DNA of 64,000 bases from Nesterenkonia ebinurensis (GTDB lineage: Bacteria; Actinomycetota; Actinomycetes; Actinomycetales; Micrococcaceae). The DNA is taken from assembly GCF_008711175.1 (NCBI RefSeq), contig NZ_VWNF01000048.1, forward strand, positions 124,001 to 188,000, written 5' to 3'. The notes beneath the pieces were generated by a model. The model searched no databases and had not been told where the DNA came from. It was given only the letters and a program-made list of their open reading frames with translations. How positions within the stretch are numbered: the first letter of the stretch is position 1; each line of letters opens with the position of its first letter. The translations under genes and the position numbers were made by a program. Below are positions 43,343 through 51,816 of this stretch, in pieces.

Positions 43343-45123
43343 GCGCCCCCGGACAGCGGCAGACCGGGAGCATGGGCGATGAGCTGACCAACGCCGCCCT
43401 CATCGGCCTGATGGGAATGTTCGGGTTCGCACTGATCCTGCGCGCCGCCGGCAGTGTGGCGGCATTCCTCACCGGCACACCCCAACCGGACACCGGTCCG
43501 GCGTCCGGGCTCTGGGTACTGTTCAACCCCGCCGACCCAGCGACAGCGTTGAAGGCCGAAGGGATGAACCCGGTCCCATACTGGACCATCACCGGGCTGA
43601 TGCTGACTGGCCTCGCCCTGGCCGGGACGTGGGTGTGGATACGGGTCCGACGCCGTTCCAGGAAGGCCGAGACCGACCCACGCCGCCTCACCGGAACCGC
43701 CACCGGCCCCGAGGTCACCCAGACCGCCTCATCCAAAGCACTACTAAAGCGCGCCGGGACACTGCGCCCCTCACTGGACGACCCGGCTCCATCCGATCTG
43801 GGGTATCTGCTCGGCCGCTCACGAGGCAAGCAGGTGTGGGCATCGGTGGAGGACTCGATCCTACTCATCGGCCCACCACGATCCGGCAAAGGCCTGCACG
43901 TGGTCATCAACTCCATCCTCGACGCCCCCGGTGCCGTGGTCACCACCTCCACGCGCCCAGACAACCTCACCGCCACCCTCAAAGCTCAGCAGCGCGAGGG
44001 TCGGCCGGTGGCGGTCTTCGACCCCCAGCACCTGGCCGAGGGCATCCCCGCCGGGATGCGCTGGTCACCCATCCGCGGCTGTCACGACCCATTGACGGCG
44101 ATGATCCGCGCCACCGGACTCGCCTCCGCCACCGGCCTCTCGGCCGGCGGGGTCGAATCCGGCGGATTCTGGGAAGGCAAAACCCGCACCGCGCTCCAAG
44201 CTCTCCTGCACGCCGCAGCACTGGACCACCGGCCACCGGCCGAGCTGTTCCGCTGGACCCTGGACCCCACCGCAGCCGCCGAAGCCGTCGCCATCCTCAC
44301 CAACACCACACAGGCCGCCACCGGGTGGGCCGACTCCCTCGGGGCGATGATCGACTCCGACCCCAAAACGAGGGACTCGATCTGGCAAGGCGTCGCCCTC
44401 GCTCTCGGCGCGCTGGCTGACCCACGGGTGCTCGATGCCGTCTCACCCAGGGCTGGCGAGGCCTTCGACCCCGAAACCTTCCTCCAAGAGCGCGGCACCC
44501 TCTACCTGCTCGCCACCGGCGCCGGAGCCGGCGCATCGGCTGCGCTGGTGGCGGCGTTCGTGGAAGACCTCATCGAGACCGCACGCCGGATCGCCGCCCG
44601 CTCACCGGGTGCCCGGCTCGACCCGCCGCTGCTGCTGGCTCTGGATGAGATCGGCAACCTCGCCCCACTACCCAGCCTCCCCACGCTGATGGCAGAAGGC
44701 GGCGGCACCGGCATCACGACCCTGCCGGTGCTTCAGTCGTTGGCGCAGGCGCGGGAGAAGTGGTCCGACAACGCCGCCGGAGCGATCTGGGACGCCTCCA
44801 TCGTCAAGGTCATCCTCGGCGGCGCCTCCAACAGCCGCGACCTCCAAGACCTCTCCACGTTGATCGGGGAACGCGACGAGTACACCGACAGCGTGACCCT
44901 CGGCGACCACGGCACCCGCTCCAACCAGCGCTCGGTACGGCGGGTGCCAATCCTGCCGCCCGACCGGATAAGGACCCTCCCGTTCGGCACCGGTGTCACC
45001 CTCCTGCGCTCCGCACCACCCATCGTGACCGATCTGCGCGCCTGGCCCTCACGCAGCGACGCCGCTCAGCTCAAGACCGACCGGACCGAGGTCGAAGCTC
45101 TGCTCCGCCGACCCGGTTCCTGA
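43339..45123 (+). CDS. VirD4/TraG-type coupling protein
   Basis: A 594-aa type IV coupling protein. Two membrane helices (about 17-45 and 82-102) anchor it. The motor domain has Walker A GPPRSGKG (178-185), preceded by SILLI, and Walker B LLLALDEIGNLAPLPSLP; the TLPVLQSLAQAREKW motif is typical of TraG/VirD4. It should deliver the relaxase-bound DNA strand to the secretion channel. It is the last gene of the coupled secretion run (four-base overlap with its neighbour), followed by an 89-base gap with the leader motif. Confidence 0.92.
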   Translation: MSAPGQRQTGSMGDELTNAALIGLMGMFGFALILRAAGSVAAFLTGTPQPDTGPASGLWVLFNPADPATALKAEGMNPVPYWTITGLMLTGLALAGTWVWIRVRRRSRKAETDPRRLTGTATGPEVTQTASSKALLKRAGTLRPSLDDPAPSDLGYLLGRSRGKQVWASVEDSILLIGPPRSGKGLHVVINSILDAPGAVVTTSTRPDNLTATLKAQQREGRPVAVFDPQHLAEGIPAGMRWSPIRGCHDPLTAMIRATGLASATGLSAGGVESGGFWEGKTRTALQALLHAAALDHRPPAELFRWTLDPTAAAEAVAILTNTTQAATGWADSLGAMIDSDPKTRDSIWQGVALALGALADPRVLDAVSPRAGEAFDPETFLQERGTLYLLATGAGAGASAALVAAFVEDLIETARRIAARSPGARLDPPLLLALDEIGNLAPLPSLPTLMAEGGGTGITTLPVLQSLAQAREKWSDNAAGAIWDASIVKVILGGASNSRDLQDLSTLIGERDEYTDSVTLGDHGTRSNQRSVRRVPILPPDRIRTLPFGTGVTLLRSAPPIVTDLRAWPSRSDAAQLKTDRTEVEALLRRPGS

Positions 45124-45148
45124 CTGGGCGTTCGGCCTGGGCGGGGGT

Positions 45149-45157
45149 GTGCACCTG
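45149..45157 (+). promoter_or_regulatory. GTGCACCTG leader motif (ssb)
   Basis: Exact copy 55 bases upstream of the ssb ATG, in the gap after the coupling-protein gene. Confidence 0.45.
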
Positions 45158-45212
45158 CCTGACACAGCCGCGTATCGACTGAGCGCGACGCCAGAGACGG
45201 TAGGAGCAGAAG

Positions 45213-45680
45213 ATGTCGATTCACACTCGACCCTCGATCAGGGGATTCATCGCCTCAGAACCACAGGTCTCCCAAACCCAGAACGGTGATCCGCGGGTAC
45301 GGGTCAGGTTCGGCCAGGAGCATTCCCGCAGAGAACCAGACGGCTCGTTCACCAAGCTGGATACGACCTTCAACACGCTGGTGGCCTACGACGAGAATGC
45401 TCGGCGGATCGCGGAGAACTTCGTCAAAGGCGACCGGTTCCTCGCCCAGGGCTACACCCGCACCTACACCAACGAGAACACCGGGATGGATGGTGAAGTG
45501 TTCGTCGCCACCGGAGTCGGCCCCGATAGCGCCTACACCCGCTATGAGGTCGACCGCTCCGCCCGACGCAGCGGCGTCGAACGCTCGGCCCCAGAACAAG
45601 CCGCCTCCCAAAAGGCAGCAGCATTCGATCCCCCTGAGCGTCAGCGGCCGGCCAACACCGCCCCGGCGATCGATCTGTGA
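45213..45680 (+). CDS. Single-stranded DNA-binding protein
   Basis: A 155-aa SSB of the plasmid/ICE kind. The OB-fold covers about residues 5-115 (VRVRFGQEHSRREPDGSFTK, FNTLVAYDENARRIAENF, KGDRFLAQGYTRTY). The C-terminal tail is short and lacks the usual acidic DDDIPF tip of chromosomal SSBs, ending NTAPAIDL. It probably coats the transferred strand in donor or recipient. The gene stands in its own transcription unit after the leader motif; the DUF4913-like gene follows 14 bases later. Confidence 0.88.
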   Translation: MSIHTRPSIRGFIASEPQVSQTQNGDPRVRVRFGQEHSRREPDGSFTKLDTTFNTLVAYDENARRIAENFVKGDRFLAQGYTRTYTNENTGMDGEVFVATGVGPDSAYTRYEVDRSARRSGVERSAPEQAASQKAAAFDPPERQRPANTAPAIDL

Positions 45681-45694
45681 AGCAGGGCCGAACG

Positions 45695-46267
45695 ATGAGC
45701 GAGTACAACCCTGAACCCGACGAAGTAGACGATGAGGATCTCGTGCCCGATGACGTCCTTGTCTCCGACGATGTGCCAGAGACCCCCGAGCCGCCGCATC
45801 CAGTCAACTGGAACCTGCTGACCGCCGATGAGCTGGAGGACGAGTGGCTCGCCCTGGACCGATGGGTGAAGTGGTTGCGCACCACATACGGGCTGCCCGC
45901 CTCGGTGATCCCACCGTTCTGGCACCACCACCCAGAGTTAGTGTGGGAGCTCTCGGCGCTGCATCTGCACTGGCTGGGCGCCTACGACCCCGAGCAGAAC
46001 GCCAGCGCCCCGGTCGGCTGGCACCGTGACTTCGCCGACGCCCGAGCCCGGCTGCGCGACTGGGTGGCCTCCTCTGGCACCCGACTGGACCGTGACCGCC
46101 CGACCCGGCAGACCGTCTGGCCAGGTGAGGACCCAGCCGAACCAATCGAAGACACCGTGATCACCGACCGAGCCTCGGAGTTCACCGAGTTCGTCCAGGC
46201 CGAAGTCGCACAACGCCGGCAGGCCGAGGAGGACTTCTACGCCGCGATCGCCGGAGACGAACCATGA
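45695..46267 (+). CDS. DUF4913-like protein
   Basis: A 190-aa acidic protein. The core VKWLRTTYGLPASVIPPFWH and PELVWELSALHLHWLG matches the DUF4913 family known from actinobacterial plasmids and ICEs. Its start (MSEYNPEP at 45695) is preceded by a frame open from 45677. Function is unknown; the acidic N-terminus could mimic DNA, but that is a guess. Overlaps the next small gene by four bases. Confidence 0.78.
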   Translation: MSEYNPEPDEVDDEDLVPDDVLVSDDVPETPEPPHPVNWNLLTADELEDEWLALDRWVKWLRTTYGLPASVIPPFWHHHPELVWELSALHLHWLGAYDPEQNASAPVGWHRDFADARARLRDWVASSGTRLDRDRPTRQTVWPGEDPAEPIEDTVITDRASEFTEFVQAEVAQRRQAEEDFYAAIAGDEP

Positions 46268-46464
46268 GCAGCGGCCCGGCCTGCCCGCCCGCGGCTGAGG
46301 TCCGTGAGGTGGTCGCAGAGCCCGCCTATGGCGCGTTCGCGGCAGGGTGGTGCGCCGGCACGATCCGGCGCACCACCCGACCCATCTCCCAGGAGGTGAT
46401 CGAGCAGATCGCAACAATGCTCGATGCCGCCAGCGTGGCCGACACCCTCACTCGACCGGAATGA
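46264..46464 (+). CDS. Small protein of unknown function
   Basis: A 66-aa protein coupled to the upstream gene by an ATGA overlap. It has a helix-forming stretch SQEVIEQIATMLDAAS. Its 3' end overlaps the convergent recombinase gene by 17 bases. No family recognised. The four-base coupling is the main evidence that it is real. Confidence 0.6.
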   Translation: MSSGPACPPAAEVREVVAEPAYGAFAAGWCAGTIRRTTRPISQEVIEQIATMLDAASVADTLTRPE

Positions 46465-48091
46465 TCCTCAGCCGCTCCTCGGTCGGCGCCTTCCCCGGCG
46501 ATGCGTCGATCCGGTGAATCATCCGCCGCAGATAGCCGCGCTTCTCCGTGATCGTCCTCTCCTTCCACGACGCGATCAGTGCCGAGCCGTCCTGGATCGG
46601 GAACTCCTCTAACTCCATCGCGCCAAGACGACGCTGGAGGGCGTCCACTCGCCGCTGGGCCTCCTCGATCAGCGACAGCAGCACCGTGACCATCGCGCCC
46701 CGATACTCCCCAGTGCCCTGCTTGGACAACAGCGCGTCACGTTCGGCTCTGGCCTCGTCAAGCTGGGCAAGCACATCATTGATGCTCGCATCCGAGCGGG
46801 CCGCGCGACGGCGAGCACGTGCGGCCGCAAGCGCGTCATCGCTGATCTGGGAGAAGAACCAGCCCAGAACGAAGGCCTCACCCTTGACCGCATCGATCGT
46901 GCATCCACCCGAGCAGTTCCCCGGCCCACGCACCTTGTTGGCCTGGCACCGGTAGGCAAACGCCTGCACCCGCTCACCCGAGGCCCGTTTGCGGTACTTC
47001 TGGTGCCCATACAGCCTCGCCCCGCACTGGCAGAACAACAACCCGGTCAGCAGCCACTCATGCGAACCCCACGGCCGCCTGGTCCGTGAGGTTTTCGCTT
47101 CCTCCAACAGTCGCCGCACCCGCAACCACGTCCCGCGATCGCACACCGGCTCCTGGGCCATCACCGGCTCACCCGAGGCGCCGCGGGCGATGTAGTCCAA
47201 CAGGTCCAGCTTGACCCCACGCTGATGCTCAGGCACCTGCCGCATCCGATACCCGATCATCCGAGGCGAGATCAACGCCCGATACAACGTCGCCTCATAC
47301 ACCGGGCCACCAGTCGCGGTCGTGATCCCGTAGTGCTCACTCCAATACCGCCCGATCTGGGCAAGACTCTTTCCCGCCAGCACCATGTCGACCGCGTCCT
47401 TCAACGCCGGATGCTCCACCGGGTGCGGCACCAGCCGCACCCCTGAACGCCCGAACTCATCGACCACCCGCGGCCCGGCCATCCACCCCAACGGCGGCGT
47501 GCCGCCATGATGAAACCCAGACTCGGCCAGGTGACGCTTCGAGGCAAGCTGCCGCTCACTCATCGAATCCGTCTCAACCTCGGCCAGCAGTGCCTTGATC
47601 CCAGTCACCAGCTTCGCCCCGGCCGTCGCGGTATTCAGCTCATCAGCGCTGTCCTGGTGCGAGACCAGATACACCCCTGAGCGTTGGCACTGCCCGATCC
47701 ACTCGATGCACTTCGCCGCGATCCGGTTGGTGCGATCCAGCTTCCAGAACGCCACTGCCGGTACCTTCCCAGCCTGGATGTCCTGGTTGAGCTGGCGCCA
47801 CCCCTTCCGATGCTTCGCCGCCGACGCACTGGCTGAGTCGTTGTCGATGTACTCACCCATCACCGTCCACCCGCCCTCAGCGGCGAGCTTGCGCGTCAGG
47901 TCAAGACGCTGACGCTCGATCGCGTCCGCCTTGTCCTTGTGATACTTCGACAACCGCAGATACAGATAGATCGGCCGCGTGCCCTCCAACGGCGTCTCCG
48001 GGCCCGTCTGGGAGAACGCCGGATAGAGCACTGCCCGCCTCGCACGTCCCGGCCGCGCATGCGCGCCGGGCTGCTTCGTAGTCGTCTTCAT
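46448..48091 (-). CDS. Large serine recombinase (site-specific integrase)
   Basis: A 547-aa serine recombinase likely to integrate and excise the element. An unusual basic leader of about 40 residues precedes the catalytic domain; the nucleophile is S48 in YLYLRLSKYHKD, with the resolvase motifs IERQRLDLTRKL and AFWKLDRTNRI. Then come the recombinase domain (GTPPLGWMAGPRVVDEFGRS), a zinc-ribbon with FCQCGARLYGHQK and CQANK...CSGGC, and a long coiled-coil near 450-510. The start at 48091 is fixed by AAGGAGGT seven bases upstream, but that ribosome site lies in a perfect hairpin (48097-48116). It is the last gene of the element, convergent with the cargo-side genes. Confidence 0.93.
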   Translation of the reverse strand: MKTTTKQPGAHARPGRARRAVLYPAFSQTGPETPLEGTRPIYLYLRLSKYHKDKADAIERQRLDLTRKLAAEGGWTVMGEYIDNDSASASAAKHRKGWRQLNQDIQAGKVPAVAFWKLDRTNRIAAKCIEWIGQCQRSGVYLVSHQDSADELNTATAGAKLVTGIKALLAEVETDSMSERQLASKRHLAESGFHHGGTPPLGWMAGPRVVDEFGRSGVRLVPHPVEHPALKDAVDMVLAGKSLAQIGRYWSEHYGITTATGGPVYEATLYRALISPRMIGYRMRQVPEHQRGVKLDLLDYIARGASGEPVMAQEPVCDRGTWLRVRRLLEEAKTSRTRRPWGSHEWLLTGLLFCQCGARLYGHQKYRKRASGERVQAFAYRCQANKVRGPGNCSGGCTIDAVKGEAFVLGWFFSQISDDALAAARARRRAARSDASINDVLAQLDEARAERDALLSKQGTGEYRGAMVTVLLSLIEEAQRRVDALQRRLGAMELEEFPIQDGSALIASWKERTITEKRGYLRRMIHRIDASPGKAPTEERLRIIPVE

Positions 48092-48096
48092 CAGTG

Positions 48097-48116
48097 ACCT
48101 CCTTCGATAAGGAGGT
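48097..48116 (-). promoter_or_regulatory. Hairpin hiding the recombinase ribosome site
   Basis: On the minus strand ACCTCCTT-ATCG-AAGGAGGT is a perfect 8-bp stem with a four-base loop. The right arm is the recombinase Shine-Dalgarno sequence. Upstream bases complete GTGCACCTC (48112-48120 on the plus strand), one base from the element's leader motif. Confidence 0.7.
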
Positions 48117-48185
48117 GCACTTTCCATTGCTCGACTCAGCCGCCAACATCACCCCGCACTCGGCGGCGACGCCGCGCGAGCTCCG
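48117..48185. other. Possible right end of the element
   Basis: These 69 bases separate the recombinase leader from the SDR stop codon. Serine-integrase elements usually keep an attachment site beside the integrase gene, so attR/attL should be here if the SDR gene is host DNA. I found no matching core in positions 1-212, so the other end may be outside the window. Confidence 0.3.
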
Positions 48186-48968
48186 TCATCGGGCCATCCC
48201 TCCGTTGGCGCGCAGCACCTGGCCGTTGACCCAGCGCCCGTCGGCCCCAGCGAGGAAGGCGACGGTGTTGGCGATGTCCTCAGGGGTGCCCAGCCGTTCC
48301 AGGGGCGGGCTCTTCGCCAACGCATCGACCTGCTCCTGCGTCTTGCCGTCGAGGAACAGCTCGGTAGCCGTCGGGCCAGGGGCGACCGCATTGACGGTGA
48401 TGTCGCGCCCGCGCAGCTCCCGGGCCAGAATCAGAATCATCGCCTCGACCGCGCCCTTGCTGGCCGCATATGCACCGTAGGTGGGAATCTGGGTGGTGAC
48501 CACGGTGGTGGAGAAGCCGATAAAGGCCCCACCGGCGCGCAGCCGGCGCGCGGCTTGCTGAGCGACCACGAAGGTGCCGCGAATGTTGGTGCGGTGCAGC
48601 TCATCGAGCACCTGCAGGTCGAGATCAGCGATCGGTGAGAGCGCCATGCGCCCGGCAGAGTTGACCACGACGTCGATGCCGCCGAATTCCTGCTCGGCGC
48701 GGTCGAACATCGCGGCGACCTGGTGCTCGTCGGCGACGTCGGCCTGTACTGTGACGGCCGTGCCGCCGTCGGCAGCGATGGAAGCGACCGTCTCATCGGC
48801 GGCCTTGGCATTGCCCGCGTAGTTCACCACGACGGCGAACCCGTCGTCGGCAAGTCTCTTCGCAACTGCGCTGCCGATGCCGCGTGAGCCTCCGGTGACA
48901 ATAGCCACCCGTCCAGGCGCATCCTGGGAAGTGGTGTTCTCTGCTGTGTGTGTGGTGTTTTCTGTCAT
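48186..48968 (-). CDS. SDR-family oxidoreductase
   Basis: A 260-aa short-chain dehydrogenase close to the 3-ketoacyl-ACP-reductase type. NAD(P)-binding TGGSRGIGSAVAKRLA follows strand one, NSAG is at about 98-101, catalytic serine in IGFSTTV, and the YAASK pair follows YGA. The C-terminal GRWVNGQVLRANGGMA is complete, so the gene is intact right up to the recombinase leader. The ATG at 48968 follows a short basic extension open to 49001. It is divergent from an MmyB-like regulator across a palindromic operator and is likely induced by the same signal. Confidence 0.9.
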   Translation of the reverse strand: MTENTTHTAENTTSQDAPGRVAIVTGGSRGIGSAVAKRLADDGFAVVVNYAGNAKAADETVASIAADGGTAVTVQADVADEHQVAAMFDRAEQEFGGIDVVVNSAGRMALSPIADLDLQVLDELHRTNIRGTFVVAQQAARRLRAGGAFIGFSTTVVTTQIPTYGAYAASKGAVEAMILILARELRGRDITVNAVAPGPTATELFLDGKTQEQVDALAKSPPLERLGTPEDIANTVAFLAGADGRWVNGQVLRANGGMAR

Positions 48969-49002
48969 ATTCACTATGTTGCGCTTCCCCACACGTAGCA
49001 AC

Positions 49003-49041
49003 CAGGGGATGTCATCCCCTGTGTCCGAACCCCATCCCCTG
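49003..49041. promoter_or_regulatory. XRE operator with an extra half-site
   Basis: CAGGGGATG-T-CATCCCCTG is a perfect 19-base palindrome (49003-49021), followed by another half-site ATCCCCTG at 49034-49041. It lies between the divergent SDR and regulator genes, 14 bases from the regulator ATG at 49055. Confidence 0.75.
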
Positions 49042-49054
49042 GCACACTGGAGCT

Positions 49055-49936
49055 ATGAGTCCCGCAAAGTTCCGTGAGCTGGGCGCTTTCCTGCGATCCC
49101 GGCGCGAACGCATCCGCCCCACCGACGTCGGCTTGATCTCCGGTCCCCGGCGCCGGGTTCCTGGGTTGCGCCGCGACGAGGTCGCGCAGCTGGCCGGCGC
49201 ATCCGTGGACTACTACAACGAACTGGAACGCGGGGCGGGCTCTCAGCCCTCGGAGCAGATGCTCGCCGCACTAGCCCGAGCCCTGAGGCTGACCCGCGAC
49301 GAGCGGGACTACCTGTTCCATCTCGCCGACCGCCCCGTGCCCGTCGAGACCGGGCCGGCCGCCCACGTGCATCCCGGCATGCTGGACCTGCTCAGCCGGC
49401 TGCCGGCGACCCCGGCGCAGGTCATCACAGATCTGCACATCACCCTGGTCCAGAACCCTCTCGCCATCGCGCTGCTCGGTGATCAGTCCGAATTCACAGG
49501 CAAGCGCGGCAGTTTGCTCTACCGCTGGTTCACCGAGGAGGATTCCAGGGATCTCTACCCGGCAGAGGATCATGAGGCACAGTCGCGGGCCTTCGTCGCG
49601 GACCTGCGTGCCGCAGCAGCCGCGCGTGATGCTCGCGACACCGAAGCCGCAGGGATGATTGGCGAACTGCGGACCAGCTCGCCCGAGTTCGCCGCATTGT
49701 GGGCCGAGCACGACGTCGCCTACCGGCGCAACGACCGCAAACGCATCATCCACCCCGAACTCGGTGTCATCGAGGTGAACTGCCTCAACCTCTTCAGCGA
49801 AGACAACCGCCAGCGCCTGCTCTGGTTCACCCCGGTACATGGCAGCGACAGCGCTGACGCACTCGACATGCTCTCGGTGATCGGAACCCAAGAGATCTAT
49901 GAGCCTGCCTCGCCCGTCATGGCTCGGGGTCGGTGA
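49055..49936 (+). CDS. XRE-family regulator with MmyB-like ligand domain
   Basis: A 293-aa regulator of the same family as 22902-23801: HTH GLRRDEVAQLAGASVDYYNE, then LERGAGSQPSEQMLAALARA, and an MmyB-like C-terminal domain (MLDLLSRLPATPAQVI onward). In relatives this domain binds a fatty-acid ligand and the protein acts on a divergent SDR or quinone-related gene; the SDR at 48186 fits. Its 3' end overlaps the convergent tetR gene by 20 bases. A ribosome site GGAG is only two bases from the ATG, so leaderless or weak translation is possible. Confidence 0.9.
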   Translation: MSPAKFRELGAFLRSRRERIRPTDVGLISGPRRRVPGLRRDEVAQLAGASVDYYNELERGAGSQPSEQMLAALARALRLTRDERDYLFHLADRPVPVETGPAAHVHPGMLDLLSRLPATPAQVITDLHITLVQNPLAIALLGDQSEFTGKRGSLLYRWFTEEDSRDLYPAEDHEAQSRAFVADLRAAAAARDARDTEAAGMIGELRTSSPEFAALWAEHDVAYRRNDRKRIIHPELGVIEVNCLNLFSEDNRQRLLWFTPVHGSDSADALDMLSVIGTQEIYEPASPVMARGR

Positions 49937-50537
49937 ACCTGAGGCCATCGAGGAAGACGCCGATCATGCGTTGGTTGAAACCTGCTTGCGCCTCGCGCAC
50001 AGGTTGGGACAGCAGGGCGATGGCCGTCATGATCTCTTGAGTGCTGACATCCTCGCGCACCTCCCCGGCATCGACCGCGGTGACCAGGAGCGTCCGTAGA
50101 GCCGGCTCGAGCTGGTCCAGAAGCTGTTCGGGCAGCCCTTCGTAGGCGGGGTCACCGGAGTGCAGCGCTGCCGCGAGACCTTGCTTGGTGCCCACGAAGT
50201 CAGTGAAACGTTCGATCCAGGCCATGACCGCTCCCCACGGACTGAGCCTTCCAGTCAGCTCCTCGGCAGCGGCCACGCACTCATCGATCTCCTGCTGCAA
50301 CACGGCCACGATGAGATCGGACCGGCGGGGATAGTGCCGATACAGGGTCCCCACACCCACTCCCGCCAGATCGGTGATCTGCTTGGCCGGCGCATCCACA
50401 CCGTCGGCTGCGAAGGCCGTCTTGGCGGCCTCCAGTAGCGCAGCGACATTCCGTTTCGCGTCTGAGCGCTGACGCCGAGGCTGCTCAACGCCGTGCCCTG
50501 ACGGGCCAGCCGTCATTGCTGTCGACCGGGATGCCAT
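49917..50537 (-). CDS. TetR-family repressor
   Basis: A 206-aa TetR protein: helix-turn-helix PAKQITDLAGVGVGTLYRHY and the usual PRRSDLIVAVL, then a helical ligand domain with a VREDVSTQEIMTAIALLSQP stretch. Divergent from the aldo/keto reductase gene, with an inverted-repeat cluster between them. This is the standard arrangement for a repressor sensing a substrate of the reductase. Confidence 0.9.
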   Translation of the reverse strand: MASRSTAMTAGPSGHGVEQPRRQRSDAKRNVAALLEAAKTAFAADGVDAPAKQITDLAGVGVGTLYRHYPRRSDLIVAVLQQEIDECVAAAEELTGRLSPWGAVMAWIERFTDFVGTKQGLAAALHSGDPAYEGLPEQLLDQLEPALRTLLVTAVDAGEVREDVSTQEIMTAIALLSQPVREAQAGFNQRMIGVFLDGLRFTDPEP

Positions 50538-50555
50538 AGTCCTCCTCTTGCAAAG

Positions 50556-50583
50556 CGGAAAGGTGTTCCGTATAGTTCCGGAA
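50556..50583. promoter_or_regulatory. Candidate TetR operator before the aldo/keto reductase
   Basis: CGGAA-AGGTG-TTCCG (50556-50570) is followed by TTCCGGAA (50576-50583), two overlapping symmetrical elements of the same half-site. TATAGT between them could be a -10 element. Confidence 0.6.
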
Positions 50584-50658
50584 AGAGTCTCCGGTTCGAT
50601 GACAGTCTACGTCACGGAGGCCCACGCACAATCATCACACCCACCAATGGAGGACCCA

Positions 50659-51681
50659 ATGCAGTATCGACCCCTCGGCCGGACCGGCATCAAGGTGAGC
50701 CCTTACGGGCTCGGCACGCTCATGTTCGCCACCCAGGTCGGCAACCCCGACCCCGCCGACTCTGCCCGCATTATTCACAAGGCGTTGGACGCGGGCATCA
50801 ACCTCGTCGACACCGCCGACGCCTACGGCGACTCCGAGGAGGTCGTCGGCCACGCACTCAAGGGACGCCGCGAGAACGTCGTCCTCACCACCAAGGTCGG
50901 CAACCCACTCGGCGCCGACCCGAATCAGCAGGGCGCCTCCCGCCGGTGGATCACCACCGCGATCGAGAACTCCCTGCGCCGTCTCCAGACCGACTACATC
51001 GACGTCTACCAGCTCCACCGCCCCGACCCTGACACCGACATTGAGGAGACGCTCTCGGCACTGACCGACCTTGTCCGGGCTGGCAAGATCCGCACTTTCG
51101 GCACGTCGACGATGCCCGCCTCGAGCCTCGTCGAAGCCCACTGGGTGGCCGAGCGTCGCGGACTGGAGCGGTTCCGGACCGAGCAGCCTCCGTATTCGAT
51201 CCTCAACCGCGGTATCGAACGTGAGATCTTGCCCGTGGCGCAGCAGTACGGCATGGGCGTACTGGCCTGGGGGCCGCTCGGGCAGGGCATGCTCACCGGC
51301 CGGGTTCGCCGCGGCCAGGAGAACCCGCTCGCCCGCGCGAAGTTCTTCAAGGCCTACAGCGATGAAGCTCGCCTTAACGCGGTCGAGCAGCTGATCCCCC
51401 TGGCCGAGGAGGCCGGACTGTCCATGCCGCACCTAGCGATGGCCTTCGCGATCACCCACCCCGGCGTGACCAGCGCACTCCTCGGCGCCCGTACCATGGA
51501 ACAGCTCGACGACCTCCTCACCGGAGTGGACATCACTCTCTCCGACGACGTGCTCGACCGTATCGACGAGATCATCCCGCCCGGAACCGACACCGGCACA
51601 CTCGACCAAGCCTTCGTTCCACCGGCCATCCACAAGCCCGAACTGCGCCGCCGTCCGGCGACATGGCGGTCGGCTGTCTGA
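50659..51681 (+). CDS. Aldo/keto reductase
   Basis: A 340-aa NADPH-dependent aldo/keto reductase of the YajO/voltage-channel-beta-like group. The catalytic tetrad is visible: D and Y in NLVDTADAYGDSE, K in VVLTTKVGNP, H in YQLHRPDPDTD. The coenzyme-binding LLGARTMEQLDDLL lies near the end. The start is ATG 50659, five bases after GGAGG. Divergent TetR control suggests induction by a reactive aldehyde or ketone. A 40-residue C-terminal tail extends past the barrel. Confidence 0.92.
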   Translation: MQYRPLGRTGIKVSPYGLGTLMFATQVGNPDPADSARIIHKALDAGINLVDTADAYGDSEEVVGHALKGRRENVVLTTKVGNPLGADPNQQGASRRWITTAIENSLRRLQTDYIDVYQLHRPDPDTDIEETLSALTDLVRAGKIRTFGTSTMPASSLVEAHWVAERRGLERFRTEQPPYSILNRGIEREILPVAQQYGMGVLAWGPLGQGMLTGRVRRGQENPLARAKFFKAYSDEARLNAVEQLIPLAEEAGLSMPHLAMAFAITHPGVTSALLGARTMEQLDDLLTGVDITLSDDVLDRIDEIIPPGTDTGTLDQAFVPPAIHKPELRRRPATWRSAV

Positions 51682-51816
51682 GCAAAACCCACCGCCACGG
51701 CCTGGCTCGCCAACGGGGCCCCTGTCCGGCAGGGAACGCGGGCCGCGGTGATTCACGCGAGGGTTTCACCGGTTCCCGGGACTCTGCAAGACTCTCCAGC
51801 ATGAGAAGCTGATCTC

